From the NCBI GenBank assembly GCA_002320595.1, contig DCKB01000012.1:1-27750 (forward strand): a DNA stretch of 27,750 nt, given 5' to 3'. The notes beneath the pieces were generated by a model, which ran no database searches, was not told where the DNA came from, and saw nothing but the letters and a program-made list of their open reading frames with translations. Positions 13,753-22,436 of this stretch are shown piece by piece. The translations under genes and the position numbers were made by a program. Origin of the DNA: Christensenella sp. UBA1685. Lineage in GTDB: Bacteria; Bacillota; Clostridia; Christensenellales; CAG-138. Positions within the stretch are counted from its first letter, which is position 1. Each line of letters starts with the position of its first letter.

Positions 13753-14793
13753 ATGGAACTCAAAGGCAACAAGTACGGCATCCATCGCGTTATCGAGCCC
13801 AAGGGCGTGCTGACCCAGGCGGCTTACAAAATCGACAACGACATGTCCAAGGTTTATTCCAACGAGATCGTCTGCGACGTTATCTCCCTCAACATTGACT
13901 CCGCATCCTTCACCCAGATCGAAGAGGCCTGCGGCGGCGACGAGAAGAAGATCGGCGAAATGATCCTTGGCATCGTGGCGGAGCGCGGCAAGCAGCAGAA
14001 CCCCGTGACCGGTTCCGGCGGCATGTTCATCGGCAAGATCGCCCACATTGGCGAAGACCTCAAGGATCGCGACCTGAAGGTTGGCGACAAGATCGCCTCC
14101 TTGGTTTCCCTGTCCATGACTCCGCTTCGCATCGACAAGATCAAGGCCATCCACAAGGATATCGACCGCGTTGATATCGAAGGCAAAGCGATCCTGTTCG
14201 AGAGCGGCATCTATGCCAAGCTTCCCGACGACATGAGCGAGCCTCTCGCCCTTGCGGCACTCGACGTGGCCGGCGCTCCCGCCCAGGCCCGCAAGCTCCC
14301 CAAGGAAGGCGACAGCGTTCTCATCCTCGGCGCAAACGGCAAGTCCGGCGTGCTCTGCGGCTATGAAGCCATGAAGGCCGTTGGCCCGAAGGGCAACGTG
14401 GTCGGCGTTGTGCGCAACCCGAAGCAGGTCGATGCTCTGATGGAGCTCGGCGTTTACAACAAGGTCATCGTCGCCTCCGCGACCGAGCCTGTGGCCGTTC
14501 TCGAAGCTGCTCTTGCGGCGAACGACGGCAAGGAATATGACCTCTCCATCTGCTGCGTAAACATCGAGAACTGCGAGATGAGCGCCATCCTGCCCGTGCG
14601 CGATGACGGTATCGTTTACTTCTTCTCCATGGCGACTAGTTTCACCAAAGCGGCGCTTGGCGCAGAAGGCGTTGGCAAGGATGTCACCATGATCGTCGGC
14701 AACGGCTACACCAAGGATCATGCCGAGATCACCCTGAACGTGCTGCGCGAGAACCCGAAACTGCGCAAGCTGTTCGACGAAAAATATTGCTAA
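13753..14793 (+). CDS. kdd: L-erythro-3,5-diaminohexanoate dehydrogenase
   Basis: The 346-residue NAD(P)+-dependent enzyme oxidises and deaminates L-erythro-3,5-diaminohexanoate to 5-amino-3-oxohexanoate (EC 1.4.1.11). A Rossmann nucleotide site is seen at SVLILGANGKSGVLCGYEA in the middle of the protein, after the catalytic LPDDMSEPLALAALDVAGA region, an arrangement like medium-chain dehydrogenases. Length is normal. The start follows ACAGGAGG by 8-9 bp. The 84-bp gap from kce is unusually A-rich near its end (AAAAATTAAAACAAAAAAC), which may keep the ribosome site unpaired. It is third in the operon, supplying the substrate of Kce. Confidence 0.94.
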   Translation: MELKGNKYGIHRVIEPKGVLTQAAYKIDNDMSKVYSNEIVCDVISLNIDSASFTQIEEACGGDEKKIGEMILGIVAERGKQQNPVTGSGGMFIGKIAHIGEDLKDRDLKVGDKIASLVSLSMTPLRIDKIKAIHKDIDRVDIEGKAILFESGIYAKLPDDMSEPLALAALDVAGAPAQARKLPKEGDSVLILGANGKSGVLCGYEAMKAVGPKGNVVGVVRNPKQVDALMELGVYNKVIVASATEPVAVLEAALAANDGKEYDLSICCVNIENCEMSAILPVRDDGIVYFFSMATSFTKAALGAEGVGKDVTMIVGNGYTKDHAEITLNVLRENPKLRKLFDEKYC

Positions 14794-14808
14794 GTTTCCC
14801 CTTGTAAA

Positions 14809-14855
14809 GCCCGAAAGGGCGCCGAAGCCTGCGGGAGTTACCCGCAGGTTTCGGC
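14809..14855 (+). other. Tandem intercistronic hairpins between kdd and kamA
   Basis: A GCCC-GAAA-GGGC tetraloop hairpin (14809-14820) is followed at once by a 15-bp stem with one G-T wobble, 14821-14835 with 14841-14855, loop AGTTA. No U tract follows (ACATCAG), so this is probably a processing or mRNA-stability structure and not a terminator. Some attenuation cannot be excluded. Confidence 0.7.
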
Positions 14856-14907
14856 ACATCAGAAGCGCAATTCCAAAATTTGCTTGATTTTAAAGGAGAT
14901 TCCGAAT

Positions 14908-16179
14908 ATGAGACAGAGCAGAGCCAACGGTATGTTTAAGGATGTACCCGATGCGCAGTGGAACGACTGGCATTGGCAAGTTGAGAACCGCATTGAAACG
15001 CTGGAAGACCTCAAAAAACACATGACCCTGACTCCCGAGGAGGAAGAGGGCATCAAGGCGACGCTGGGCAAGCTTCGCATGGCGATCACGCCGTATTACC
15101 TCTCCCTGATCGACCTCGACGATCCCCATGACCCGATCCGCAAGCAGGCCATCCCGACGGCTGCCGAGCTACATTTCGCGCCCTATGAGGACGCTGACCC
15201 GCTGCACGAGGACATCGACTCCCCCTGCCCGGGCCTCACGCACCGCTATCCGGACCGCGTGCTGCTGCTCATCACCGACCAGTGCTCCATGTATTGCCGT
15301 CACTGCACCCGCAGGCGTTTTGCCGGCCAGCATGACTGCGCCGTCCCCAAGGCCCAGATCGATACCTGCATCGACTATGTGCGCAACCATCCCGAAGTGC
15401 GCGACGTCCTGCTCTCCGGCGGCGATTGCCTGATGCAGAGCGACGAGATGCTCGATTACATCATGACCGAGCTGCGTAAAATTCCCCATGTGGAAATCGT
15501 CCGCCTCGGTTCCCGCACGCCGGTTGTCATGCCGCAGCGCATCACGCCGGAGCTTTGCGCGATCCTGAAGAAGCATCATCCCGTGTGGCTTAACACCCAC
15601 TTCAACCATCCCAACGAGATTACCGAAGAAGCCGCGCGCGCAACCGCGATGCTGGCGGATGCGGGCGTGCCGCTCGGTAACCAGAGCGTGCTGCTCGCGG
15701 GCGTGAACGACTGCGTGCATGTGATGAAGAAGCTTGTGAACGAGCTTGTGCGCATCCGCGTGCGTCCGTATTACATCTACGCCTGCGACCCGTCCCTCGG
15801 CCTCTCCCACTTCCGCACGCCGGTTTCCAAGGGCATTGAGATCATGGAAGCCCTGCGCGGTCACACCAGCGGCTACTGCATCCCCACGTTCGTGGTCGAT
15901 GCACCGGGCGGCGGCGGCAAGACCCCGGTTATGCCGCAGTATGTCATCAGCCAGACCCCGCGCAAGGTCATTCTGCGCAACTTTGAGGGCGTGATTACGA
16001 CCTATACTGAGCCCGAGCATTACAGCAACGAGTGCCACTGCGATGTTTGCGAAGGCAAGCGCAAGGCTGCGGAGATCACCGGCGTGGCCGGAATCGCCCA
16101 GGGCATCGAGCAGAAGTACCTCGAGCCCACGAAGCTCCTCAGGAAGGATCGCTACGCCGACAGGCAGAAGCAGAAATAA
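14908..16179 (+). CDS. kamA: L-lysine 2,3-aminomutase
   Basis: The 423-residue radical-SAM, PLP-dependent enzyme converts L-lysine to L-beta-lysine (EC 5.4.3.2), the entry step of the pathway. The 4Fe-4S motif CSMYCRHC lies at residues 126-133, followed by TRRRFAG. DVLLSGGD follows, then the TRTP-like GSRTPVVMPQRI segment. YIYACDP and the late ECHCDVCEGK supply the four cysteines of the structural zinc site known from the clostridial enzyme. The start at 14908 is preferred because AAAGGAG lies 9 bp upstream; an in-frame ATG 24 bp earlier has no ribosome site. The hairpin-rich 114-bp gap before it is described separately. Confidence 0.96.
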   Translation: MRQSRANGMFKDVPDAQWNDWHWQVENRIETLEDLKKHMTLTPEEEEGIKATLGKLRMAITPYYLSLIDLDDPHDPIRKQAIPTAAELHFAPYEDADPLHEDIDSPCPGLTHRYPDRVLLLITDQCSMYCRHCTRRRFAGQHDCAVPKAQIDTCIDYVRNHPEVRDVLLSGGDCLMQSDEMLDYIMTELRKIPHVEIVRLGSRTPVVMPQRITPELCAILKKHHPVWLNTHFNHPNEITEEAARATAMLADAGVPLGNQSVLLAGVNDCVHVMKKLVNELVRIRVRPYYIYACDPSLGLSHFRTPVSKGIEIMEALRGHTSGYCIPTFVVDAPGGGGKTPVMPQYVISQTPRKVILRNFEGVITTYTEPEHYSNECHCDVCEGKRKAAEITGVAGIAQGIEQKYLEPTKLLRKDRYADRQKQK

Positions 16180-16194
16180 CTTCATGGCGGCATT

Positions 16195-16219
16195 GCGGGG
16201 ATGCGGGCAGCATCCCCGC
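16195..16219 (+). other. Intercistronic hairpin between kamA and kamD
   Basis: GCGGGGATGC and GCATCCCCGC form a perfect 10-bp stem with loop GGGCA, 15 bp after the kamA stop and 32 bp before kamD. No U tract follows, so it is more likely an mRNA stability or segmental-expression element than a terminator. Confidence 0.65.
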
Positions 16220-16251
16220 CGCGCCGCACAGAGTTCCATTGGGAGGATACA

Positions 16252-17805
16252 ATGCAGAGCAAACTGAACCTGAACCGTGAACTCGTCGATAAGGCAAGGG
16301 CAAGCGCGGCGCACATCGCCGCCGATACGCAGAGCTTCATCGACGTGCATACGACCGTTACTGTCGAGCGTGCGGTCTGCCGCCTGCTCGGAATCGACGG
16401 CGTGAACGAGATGGACGTCCCGCTGCCCAACGTGGTGGTGGATCATATGTTTGAGCGCGGCGTGCTCGCCGGCGGCGCAGCCTATTATATCGGCAACGCC
16501 ATCGCTGAAACCGGCAAGGATCCGCAGGCCATCGCCGAGGCGGTGGACAAGGGCGAAATCGACCTGACCAAGCTTCCCGCGCACAGCATTTCGGAGATCC
16601 GCGATGCAATTATGCCCGTTGCAGAAGCGACCGTTGCGCGCATCCGCAGCAATGTGGCAACGCGCAACGCGTATCTGAGCGAGTTTGGTGATAAGAAGGG
16701 CCCGTACCTTTACATCATCGTTGCAACCGGCAACATCTATGAGGACATCGTGCAGGCGAAAGCCGGCGCCAAGCAGGGCGCGGACATCATCGCCGTCATC
16801 CGTACGACCGGCCAGTCCCTCCTTGACTATGTGCCCTATGGCGCAACGACCGAAGGCTTCGGCGGCACATACGCCACCCAGGAGAACTTCCGCCTGATGC
16901 GCGCGGCGCTTGACGAGGTGGGCAAAGAAGAAAAACGCTATATCCGCCTGTGCAACTACTGCTCCGGCCTGTGCATGCCGGAAATCGCCGCGATGGGCGC
17001 GCTTGAGCGCCTGGACGTGATGCTCAACGACGCGCTTTACGGCATCCTGTTCCGCGACATCAACCCCCAGCGCACAATCATCGACCAATATTTCTCCCGC
17101 GTGATCAACTCCTTCGCGGGCGTCATCATCAACACCGGCGAGGATAACTACCTCACCACGGCAGACGCAGTGGAAGAAGCGCACACGGTGCTTGCATCCC
17201 AGTTCCTCAACGAGCAGTTCGCGGTCTGCGCGGGCATGCCCGAGGAGCAGATGGGCCTTGGCCATGCGTTTGAGATTTCTCCGGATGTGGAAAACGGCTT
17301 CCTGTATGAGCTGGCGCAGGCGCAGATGGCCCGGGAGATTTTCCCGAAGGCGCCGCTTAAGTACATGCCGCCCACGAAGTTCATGACAGGCAACATCTTC
17401 CGCGGCCACGTGCAGGATGCGCTGTTCAACATGGTCACAATCATGACCGGCCAGAAGCTGCATCTGTTGGGCATGCTCACAGAAGCCATCCACACGCCGT
17501 TCATGAGCGACCGCGCTCTTTCCATCGAGAATGCGCAATATGTGTTCCGCACCATGCAGGACCTTGGCAGCGAGCTTGTGTTCAAGGACGGCGGCATCAT
17601 GCAGACGCGCGCAAACGAGGTGCTTACCAAGGCGACGGATCTCCTTGGCGAGATGGAAGACATCGGCCTTTTCGGCACGCTGGAGCGCGGCACGTTCGCG
17701 GACATCAAGCGTTCCCGCGATGGCGGCAAGGGCCTTGCGGGCGTCGTGCAGAAGGACGACTGCTACTTCAACCCGTTTATTGAGCTGATGAAGGGGGACA
17801 AGTAA
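16252..17805 (+). CDS. kamD: D-lysine/L-beta-lysine 5,6-aminomutase, alpha (large) subunit
   Basis: The 517-residue large subunit forms the PLP-binding barrel of the adenosylcobalamin- and PLP-dependent aminomutase that moves the terminal amino group of beta-lysine to C5 (EC 5.4.3.3). The sequence fits KamD end to end, from MQSKLNLNRELVDKAR to the C-terminal DCYFNPFIELMKGDK. It includes VRTTGQSLLDYVPYGATTEGFGGTYAT, typical of the substrate and PLP region, given here in part: LLDYVPYGATTEG. The ATG at 16252 is chosen over one at 16201 because GGGAGG lies 5-6 bp upstream and the N terminus then matches the family. Its stop directly abuts the kamE start. Confidence 0.96.
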   Translation: MQSKLNLNRELVDKARASAAHIAADTQSFIDVHTTVTVERAVCRLLGIDGVNEMDVPLPNVVVDHMFERGVLAGGAAYYIGNAIAETGKDPQAIAEAVDKGEIDLTKLPAHSISEIRDAIMPVAEATVARIRSNVATRNAYLSEFGDKKGPYLYIIVATGNIYEDIVQAKAGAKQGADIIAVIRTTGQSLLDYVPYGATTEGFGGTYATQENFRLMRAALDEVGKEEKRYIRLCNYCSGLCMPEIAAMGALERLDVMLNDALYGILFRDINPQRTIIDQYFSRVINSFAGVIINTGEDNYLTTADAVEEAHTVLASQFLNEQFAVCAGMPEEQMGLGHAFEISPDVENGFLYELAQAQMAREIFPKAPLKYMPPTKFMTGNIFRGHVQDALFNMVTIMTGQKLHLLGMLTEAIHTPFMSDRALSIENAQYVFRTMQDLGSELVFKDGGIMQTRANEVLTKATDLLGEMEDIGLFGTLERGTFADIKRSRDGGKGLAGVVQKDDCYFNPFIELMKGDK

Positions 17806-18597
17806 ATGAGCAGCGGATTGTATAATACCCATAAAGCAGATTTTGATAAGACGCTGGACTTGACGAAGCTCAAGCCTTACGGCGATACGATGAACGACGG
17901 TAAGGTTCAGATGAGCTTCACCCTGCCCGTAAAAAATGACGACAAGGGCACCGAAGCTGCGCGCATCCTCGCAAAGAAGATGGGCCTTATGGAACCCTCC
18001 GTGGCGTTCAACCAAAGCCTCGATGCGGAGTACACTTTTTATGTGGTGTACGGTTCCTGCTCCCATACGGTGGACTACACCGAAATCCATGTGCAGGCCG
18101 TTGAAACGACCACAATGGAAATGGAAGAGTGCAACGAATATATCCGTGAGCACATTGGCCGCAAGATTGTGATAGTCGGCGCTTCCACCGGCACCGACGC
18201 GCACACTGTGGGCATTGATGCGATCATGAACCGCAAAGGCTTCGCGGGCCATTATGGCCTTGAGCGCTACGAGATGATCGAAGCCTACAATCTGGGCGCG
18301 CAGGTTCCCAATGAGGAATTTGTTAAGAAGGCTGTAGAGCTCAATGCAGACGTGCTGCTTGTTTCCCAGACTGTCACGCAGAAGGACGTGCATATCCAAA
18401 ACCTTACGGAACTCATTGAGCTGCTTGAGGCCGAGGGTGTGCGCGACCGGTTTATCGTCATCTGCGGCGGCGCGCGCATCACGCACGAGCTTGCCAAGGA
18501 GCTTGGCTACGATGCAGGCTTTGGCCCGCAGAAGTATGCCGATGACGTCGCTTCCTTCGCAGTGGAGGAAATGGTCAAACGCGGGATGGGCAAATAA
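17806..18597 (+). CDS. kamE: D-lysine/L-beta-lysine 5,6-aminomutase, beta (small) subunit
   Basis: The 263-residue subunit carries the B12-binding Rossmann domain. The base-off DxHxxG motif is at residues 131-136 (DAHTVG), with H133 as the cobalt ligand. K144, in MNRKG, is at the position of the lysine that holds PLP as an internal aldimine in the Clostridium sticklandii enzyme; both residue numbers coincide. ADVLLVSQTV and FIVICGGARITHELAKELG complete the corrinoid domain. ATG follows the kamD TAA directly, so translation is coupled. It is the last gene of the lysine-specific half; a 155-bp gap follows before crt. Confidence 0.97.
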   Translation: MSSGLYNTHKADFDKTLDLTKLKPYGDTMNDGKVQMSFTLPVKNDDKGTEAARILAKKMGLMEPSVAFNQSLDAEYTFYVVYGSCSHTVDYTEIHVQAVETTTMEMEECNEYIREHIGRKIVIVGASTGTDAHTVGIDAIMNRKGFAGHYGLERYEMIEAYNLGAQVPNEEFVKKAVELNADVLLVSQTVTQKDVHIQNLTELIELLEAEGVRDRFIVICGGARITHELAKELGYDAGFGPQKYADDVASFAVEEMVKRGMGK

Positions 18598-18752
18598 GCC
18601 TGAGCGCACGGGCGCCGGGAGCTTGAGATCGTGCAAAAATTAACGTCCATACGTTACAATAATAACGCAAGACTTTCAGGACGGAATACGATATGATAAA
18701 TAGGCAGCCTGAAGTTTGGCGGATAGGAACAATACCGTAAGGAGGTTAAGAA
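18598..18752 (+). promoter_or_regulatory. kamE-crt gap with a possible internal promoter
   Basis: This is the longest gap inside the operon after kal. TACAAT at 18655-18660 is a good -10, but the -35 (GTGCAA at 18631-18636, 18-bp spacer) is poor. A second TATGAT is at 18692-18697. The inverted repeat AACGT-CCAT-ACGTT (18642-18655) touches the first -10 box. No terminator is visible, so read-through from kamE plus an internal start is the likely arrangement. Confidence 0.35.
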
Positions 18753-19532
18753 ATGCAGAATATTCTCGTGGAACGGCATGGCAGCATAGCGGTGCTTACT
18801 GTCAACCGTCCGCGCGCGCTCAATGCGCTTAACACCGAAACCCTGACAGAGTTGGAACACGCATTGCGCGAAATTGAAGCGGATGATTCTGCCCGTGTGC
18901 TCATCGTGACAGGCACGGGGCAAAAGGCGTTTATCGCGGGTGCGGACATCGGTGAAATGGCCGATCTGGATGCAAAGGGGGCAAAGCGGTTTGCAGCCGT
19001 GGCGCACAGGGCGTTCAATGCGCTTGACGACCTGCGCGTGCCCACCATTGCAGCAATCAACGGATATGCGCTTGGCGGTGGGCTGGAGCTTGCGCTTTGC
19101 TGCGATATCCGCCTTGCGGCGGAAGGGGCGAAGGTGGGCCAGCCGGAAGTGACGCTCGGCATCACGCCGGGCTTCGGCGGCACGCAGCGCCTGCCTCGTG
19201 TGGTTGGCGCGTCGTATGCGATGCAGTTGGTCCTTACCGGCAAGCCCATCCCCGCTTCGGAGGCATTGCGCATCCGCTTGGTGAACGCTGTGTATCCAGA
19301 TGCGGAGCTGATGGACAAAGCCATGGAAATGGCCGGGCAGATTGCGGGAAACGCGCCCATTGCGGTGCAGGCCTGCAAACGTGCGATCAGCACACGCGTG
19401 GATCGTTTCATTGATGTGGATCTTGCGACGGAAGAGGAACTGTTCTCCTTCTGTTTCAATACGGAGGACCAGAAAATGGCCATGCGCGCTTTCCTGGAAA
19501 AGAAGCCGCGCGGAAGTTTTAAAGGGGAGTAA
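18753..19532 (+). CDS. crt: Enoyl-CoA hydratase (crotonase / 3-hydroxybutyryl-CoA dehydratase)
   Basis: The 259-residue crotonase interconverts 3-hydroxybutyryl-CoA and crotonyl-CoA. Oxyanion-hole segments are present (AFIAGADIGEM at 60-69 and GYALGGG near 105-110), as are both catalytic glutamates, E112 in GGLELALCCD and E132 in QPEVTLG, followed by ITPGFGGTQRLPR. The length is typical. AAGGAGG lies 8 bp before the ATG. It begins the butyryl-CoA module (crt-hbd-bcd-etfB-etfA), only 2 bp ahead of hbd. Crotonyl-CoA formed by Kal does not need Crt, so its presence implies traffic to or from 3-hydroxybutyryl-CoA. Confidence 0.93.
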   Translation: MQNILVERHGSIAVLTVNRPRALNALNTETLTELEHALREIEADDSARVLIVTGTGQKAFIAGADIGEMADLDAKGAKRFAAVAHRAFNALDDLRVPTIAAINGYALGGGLELALCCDIRLAAEGAKVGQPEVTLGITPGFGGTQRLPRVVGASYAMQLVLTGKPIPASEALRIRLVNAVYPDAELMDKAMEMAGQIAGNAPIAVQACKRAISTRVDRFIDVDLATEEELFSFCFNTEDQKMAMRAFLEKKPRGSFKGE

Positions 19533-19534
19533 CC

Positions 19535-20386
19535 ATGGAGCTGATCTTTGTCATTGGCGCGGGGACGATGGGCCTCGATATTGCGCAGACATTTGCACAG
19601 GCGGGGCATCCCGTTACGGTACGCGATGTGAGCGAAGAAATCCTCACGCGCGCAAAAGCGCGTCTGGTAAGCGGGCTTGAAAAGCGCGTTGCACGCGGCA
19701 AGCTTGCGCGGGAGGACGCGGATGCGCTCCTTTCCCGCATCGCATTCACGACGGAGCTGGCCTCCGCAAAGGAAGCGGCGCTCGTCATTGAGGCGATTGT
19801 GGAGCGTGCGGATGTGAAGAAAAGCGTTTTTCAGGAGCTGGATGGCATCTGCTCCGCAGAAACGATTTTTGCAAGCAACACTTCGTCCATCTCCATCACG
19901 GACATCGCATCCGCAACGAAGCGGCCGGATCGCTGCATCGGTATGCACTTCTTCAATCCGGCAACGGTAATGAAGCTTGTGGAGGTCATCCGCGGCGTGG
20001 GAACATCGGACGAAACGTTTGCCGCCGTGCAGGCGTTTGCCGTGGCCATCGGGAAAGAACCGGTGGAGGTCAAGGAATGCCCCGGCTTTGTTGTGAACCG
20101 CATCCTCATTCCCATGATCAACGAGGCCGTGGGCCTCTATGCGGAAGGGATCGCTTCGGCGGAGGGGATTGACACGGCCATGCGCCTTGGCTGCAACCAC
20201 CCGATGGGACCGCTTCAACTCGGCGACCTCATTGGCCTTGATGTGGTGCTCGCCATCATGGATACGCTTTTTGCGGAAACGCACGACGGTAAGTACCGCG
20301 CGCATCCGCTGCTGCGCAAATATGTGCGCGGCGGCCTGCTCGGCCGAAAGACCGGGCGTGGCTTTTACGACTATAACAAACAGTAA
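19535..20386 (+). CDS. hbd: 3-hydroxybutyryl-CoA dehydrogenase
   Basis: The 283-residue enzyme reduces acetoacetyl-CoA to 3-hydroxybutyryl-CoA with NAD(P)H (EC 1.1.1.157). The N-terminal Rossmann motif is GAGTMG at residues 8-13. The catalytic dyad is H138 in GMHFFNPA with E150 in KLVEVI. The C-terminal helical domain has CPGFVVNRIL and NHPMGPLQLGDLIGLD, then ends GRKTGRGFYDY. Length equals that of clostridial Hbd. GGGGAG before the ATG overlaps the crt end, so translation is probably coupled. Together with Crt it would connect acetoacetyl-CoA to crotonyl-CoA. Confidence 0.95.
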   Translation: MELIFVIGAGTMGLDIAQTFAQAGHPVTVRDVSEEILTRAKARLVSGLEKRVARGKLAREDADALLSRIAFTTELASAKEAALVIEAIVERADVKKSVFQELDGICSAETIFASNTSSISITDIASATKRPDRCIGMHFFNPATVMKLVEVIRGVGTSDETFAAVQAFAVAIGKEPVEVKECPGFVVNRILIPMINEAVGLYAEGIASAEGIDTAMRLGCNHPMGPLQLGDLIGLDVVLAIMDTLFAETHDGKYRAHPLLRKYVRGGLLGRKTGRGFYDYNKQ

Positions 20387-20425
20387 ACAAAAAAGGAAAA
20401 CCCTTACATTAATTTAGGAGGAACT

Positions 20426-21598
20426 ATGGATTTCACGCTTTCCAAACAGCATCTGCTGCTCCGCGACATGTATCGTGCATTCGCGGAGAACGAGGTCAAA
20501 CCCCTCGCTGAGGAGGTTGACGAGGAAGAACGCTTCCCGATGGAAACCGTTAAGAAGCTTGCGCGCTACGGGTTCATGGGCATTCCGTTCCCGAAGAAGT
20601 ATGGCGGAGCGGGCGGCGATGTGCTCGCATACGCTATGGCGGTCGAAGAGCTTTCCAAGGCCTGCGCGACCACGGGCGTTATCGTCTCCGCGCACACTTC
20701 TCTCTGCTGCGCGCCGATCTATGAGAACGGCACCGAAGAGCAGAAGATGCAGTACCTGCCGAAGCTCCTTTCCGGCGAATGGATCGGCGCGTTCGGCCTC
20801 ACTGAGCCCAACGCGGGCACGGATGCTTCCGGCCAGCAGACGACCGCGGAACTGGTTGACGATCATTACGTGCTCAACGGCACCAAGATCTTCATTACCA
20901 ATGCGGGCTATGCGCATGTGTACATCATCTTCGCCATGACCGACAAGAAGGCGGGCAACAAGGGCATTTCGGCGTTCATCGTTGAAAAGGACTTCCCGGG
21001 CTTCTCCGTTGGCAAGAAGGAGAAGAAGATGGGCATCCGCGGCAGCGCGACCTGCGAGCTTATCATGGAAAACTGCATCGTCCCCAAAGAGAACCTGCTC
21101 GGCAAAGAGGGCAAGGGCTTTGGCATCGCCATGAAGACGCTGGACGGCGGCCGCATCGGCATCGCTTCCCAGGCGCTCGGCATCGGCGAGGGCGCGGTGG
21201 AGGAAACCATCAAGTACGTTCAGGAGCGCAAGCAGTTTGGCAAGCGCCTGTCCCAGATGCAGAACACGCAGTTCCAGCTTGCGGACATGCACACCCGCAT
21301 GCAGGCGGCTCAATTCCTTGTGTATTCCGCCGCCATGAAGAAGCAGGCCTTTACCGAGGCTGCGCTTGCCGGCAAGAAGGCGCCCGCCTATTCCATGGAT
21401 GCGGCAATGGCCAAGCTCTTTGCGGCGGAAGCGGCGAGCGACGTGACGCGCCGCGCCGTGCAGCTGTTCGGCGGCTATGGCTACACCCGCGAATATCCCG
21501 TGGAGCGCATGATGCGCGATGCGAAGATCACCGAGATCTACGAGGGCACGAGCGAAGTCCAGCGCATGGTCATCGCGAGCAACCTCGGCGTGAAATAA
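20426..21598 (+). CDS. bcd: Butyryl-CoA dehydrogenase
   Basis: The 390-residue flavoprotein of the acyl-CoA dehydrogenase family reduces crotonyl-CoA to butyryl-CoA (EC 1.3.8.1). FAD-contacting FGLTEPNAGTDAS and KIFITNAG segments, the RGSATCEL region, ERKQFGKRL, and the C-terminal FGGYGYTREYPVERMMRD are present. The catalytic base is E373 in EIYEGTSEVQR. AGGAGG lies 5-6 bp before the ATG. It is followed at once by etfB-etfA, the standard clostridial arrangement for the electron-bifurcating Bcd-Etf complex, which couples this step to ferredoxin reduction. Bifurcation is inferred from context, not visible in Bcd itself. Confidence 0.95.
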   Translation: MDFTLSKQHLLLRDMYRAFAENEVKPLAEEVDEEERFPMETVKKLARYGFMGIPFPKKYGGAGGDVLAYAMAVEELSKACATTGVIVSAHTSLCCAPIYENGTEEQKMQYLPKLLSGEWIGAFGLTEPNAGTDASGQQTTAELVDDHYVLNGTKIFITNAGYAHVYIIFAMTDKKAGNKGISAFIVEKDFPGFSVGKKEKKMGIRGSATCELIMENCIVPKENLLGKEGKGFGIAMKTLDGGRIGIASQALGIGEGAVEETIKYVQERKQFGKRLSQMQNTQFQLADMHTRMQAAQFLVYSAAMKKQAFTEAALAGKKAPAYSMDAAMAKLFAAEAASDVTRRAVQLFGGYGYTREYPVERMMRDAKITEIYEGTSEVQRMVIASNLGVK

Positions 21599-21617
21599 GC
21601 AAGGAGGTAAAGGTAAA

Positions 21618-22418
21618 ATGAAAATCATCGTTTGTGTTAAGCAGGTTCCCGATACCTCCGGTAAGGTTGCCGTGAACCCCGATGGCACGCTGGACCGTGC
21701 GTCCATGCAGACCATCACCAACCCCGACGACCTGAACGCAGTGGAAGCGGCGCTCGCGCTCAAGGATGAGACAGGCTGCAAAGTCGTGGTTGTCACCATG
21801 GGCCCCCCGCCGGCAGAAGGCATGCTGCGTGAGATCCTCGCCCGCGGCGCGGATGAAGCGGTGCTCGTTTCCGGTCGTGAATTCGGCGGTTCCGATACCT
21901 ACGCCACCTCCCAGATCCTTGCCGCTGCAATCAACCGCATCGGTGTGGAGCCGGAAGACATCATCATGTGCGGCCGCCAAGCCATCGATGGCGACACCGC
22001 GCAGGTCGGCCCGCAGATCGCGGAGAAGCTCGGTTTGCCTCAGGTCACCTATGCTGCGGACATCCATAAGGATGGCGACTGCATCACCGTTAAGCGCATG
22101 CTGGAGGACGGCTACATGACCATTCGGGTCAAGACGCCCTGCCTCGTGACCTGCATCAAGGAGCTCAACGAGCCCCGTTATATGAGCATCGGCGGCGTGT
22201 TTGAATGTTACGACAAGCCCATGGCAGTGTTCGATTACGAAGCGCTGAAGGACGATCCCCTGATCGATCCCACGACCATCGGCCTCAAGGGCTCTCCCAC
22301 GAACATCCTCACGTCCTTCACCCCCCCGCAAAAGGGTGCAGGCATGATGCTCCCGGGCGCTGAAAAGGCGGATTGCGAGAAGCTCGCGGGCATGCTCGCG
22401 GCAAAGCACATCATCTGA
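21618..22418 (+). CDS. etfB: Electron transfer flavoprotein, beta subunit
   Basis: The 266-residue protein starts MKIIVCVKQVPDTSG, the usual EtfB N terminus. It contains NPDDLNAVEAALALKD and the AMP/FAD-binding CGRQAIDGDTAQVGP, then CLVTCIKELNEPRYMS, all family hallmarks. With EtfA it forms the flavoprotein that passes electrons from NADH to Bcd and, in bifurcating clostridial types, to ferredoxin. AAGGAGG precedes the ATG, 19 bp after bcd. The final residues (AGMLAAKHII) are typical. Confidence 0.95.
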   Translation: MKIIVCVKQVPDTSGKVAVNPDGTLDRASMQTITNPDDLNAVEAALALKDETGCKVVVVTMGPPPAEGMLREILARGADEAVLVSGREFGGSDTYATSQILAAAINRIGVEPEDIIMCGRQAIDGDTAQVGPQIAEKLGLPQVTYAADIHKDGDCITVKRMLEDGYMTIRVKTPCLVTCIKELNEPRYMSIGGVFECYDKPMAVFDYEALKDDPLIDPTTIGLKGSPTNILTSFTPPQKGAGMMLPGAEKADCEKLAGMLAAKHII

Positions 22419-22436
22419 GAAAGGGGTTAACTGAGA

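Noticed and set aside
15169..18636. A 1155-codon open frame on the minus strand across kamA-kamD-kamE
   Set aside because: It mirrors strongly coding, motif-rich genes on the plus strand. Its translation has no recognisable domain, and such antisense frames are common in GC-rich coding DNA.
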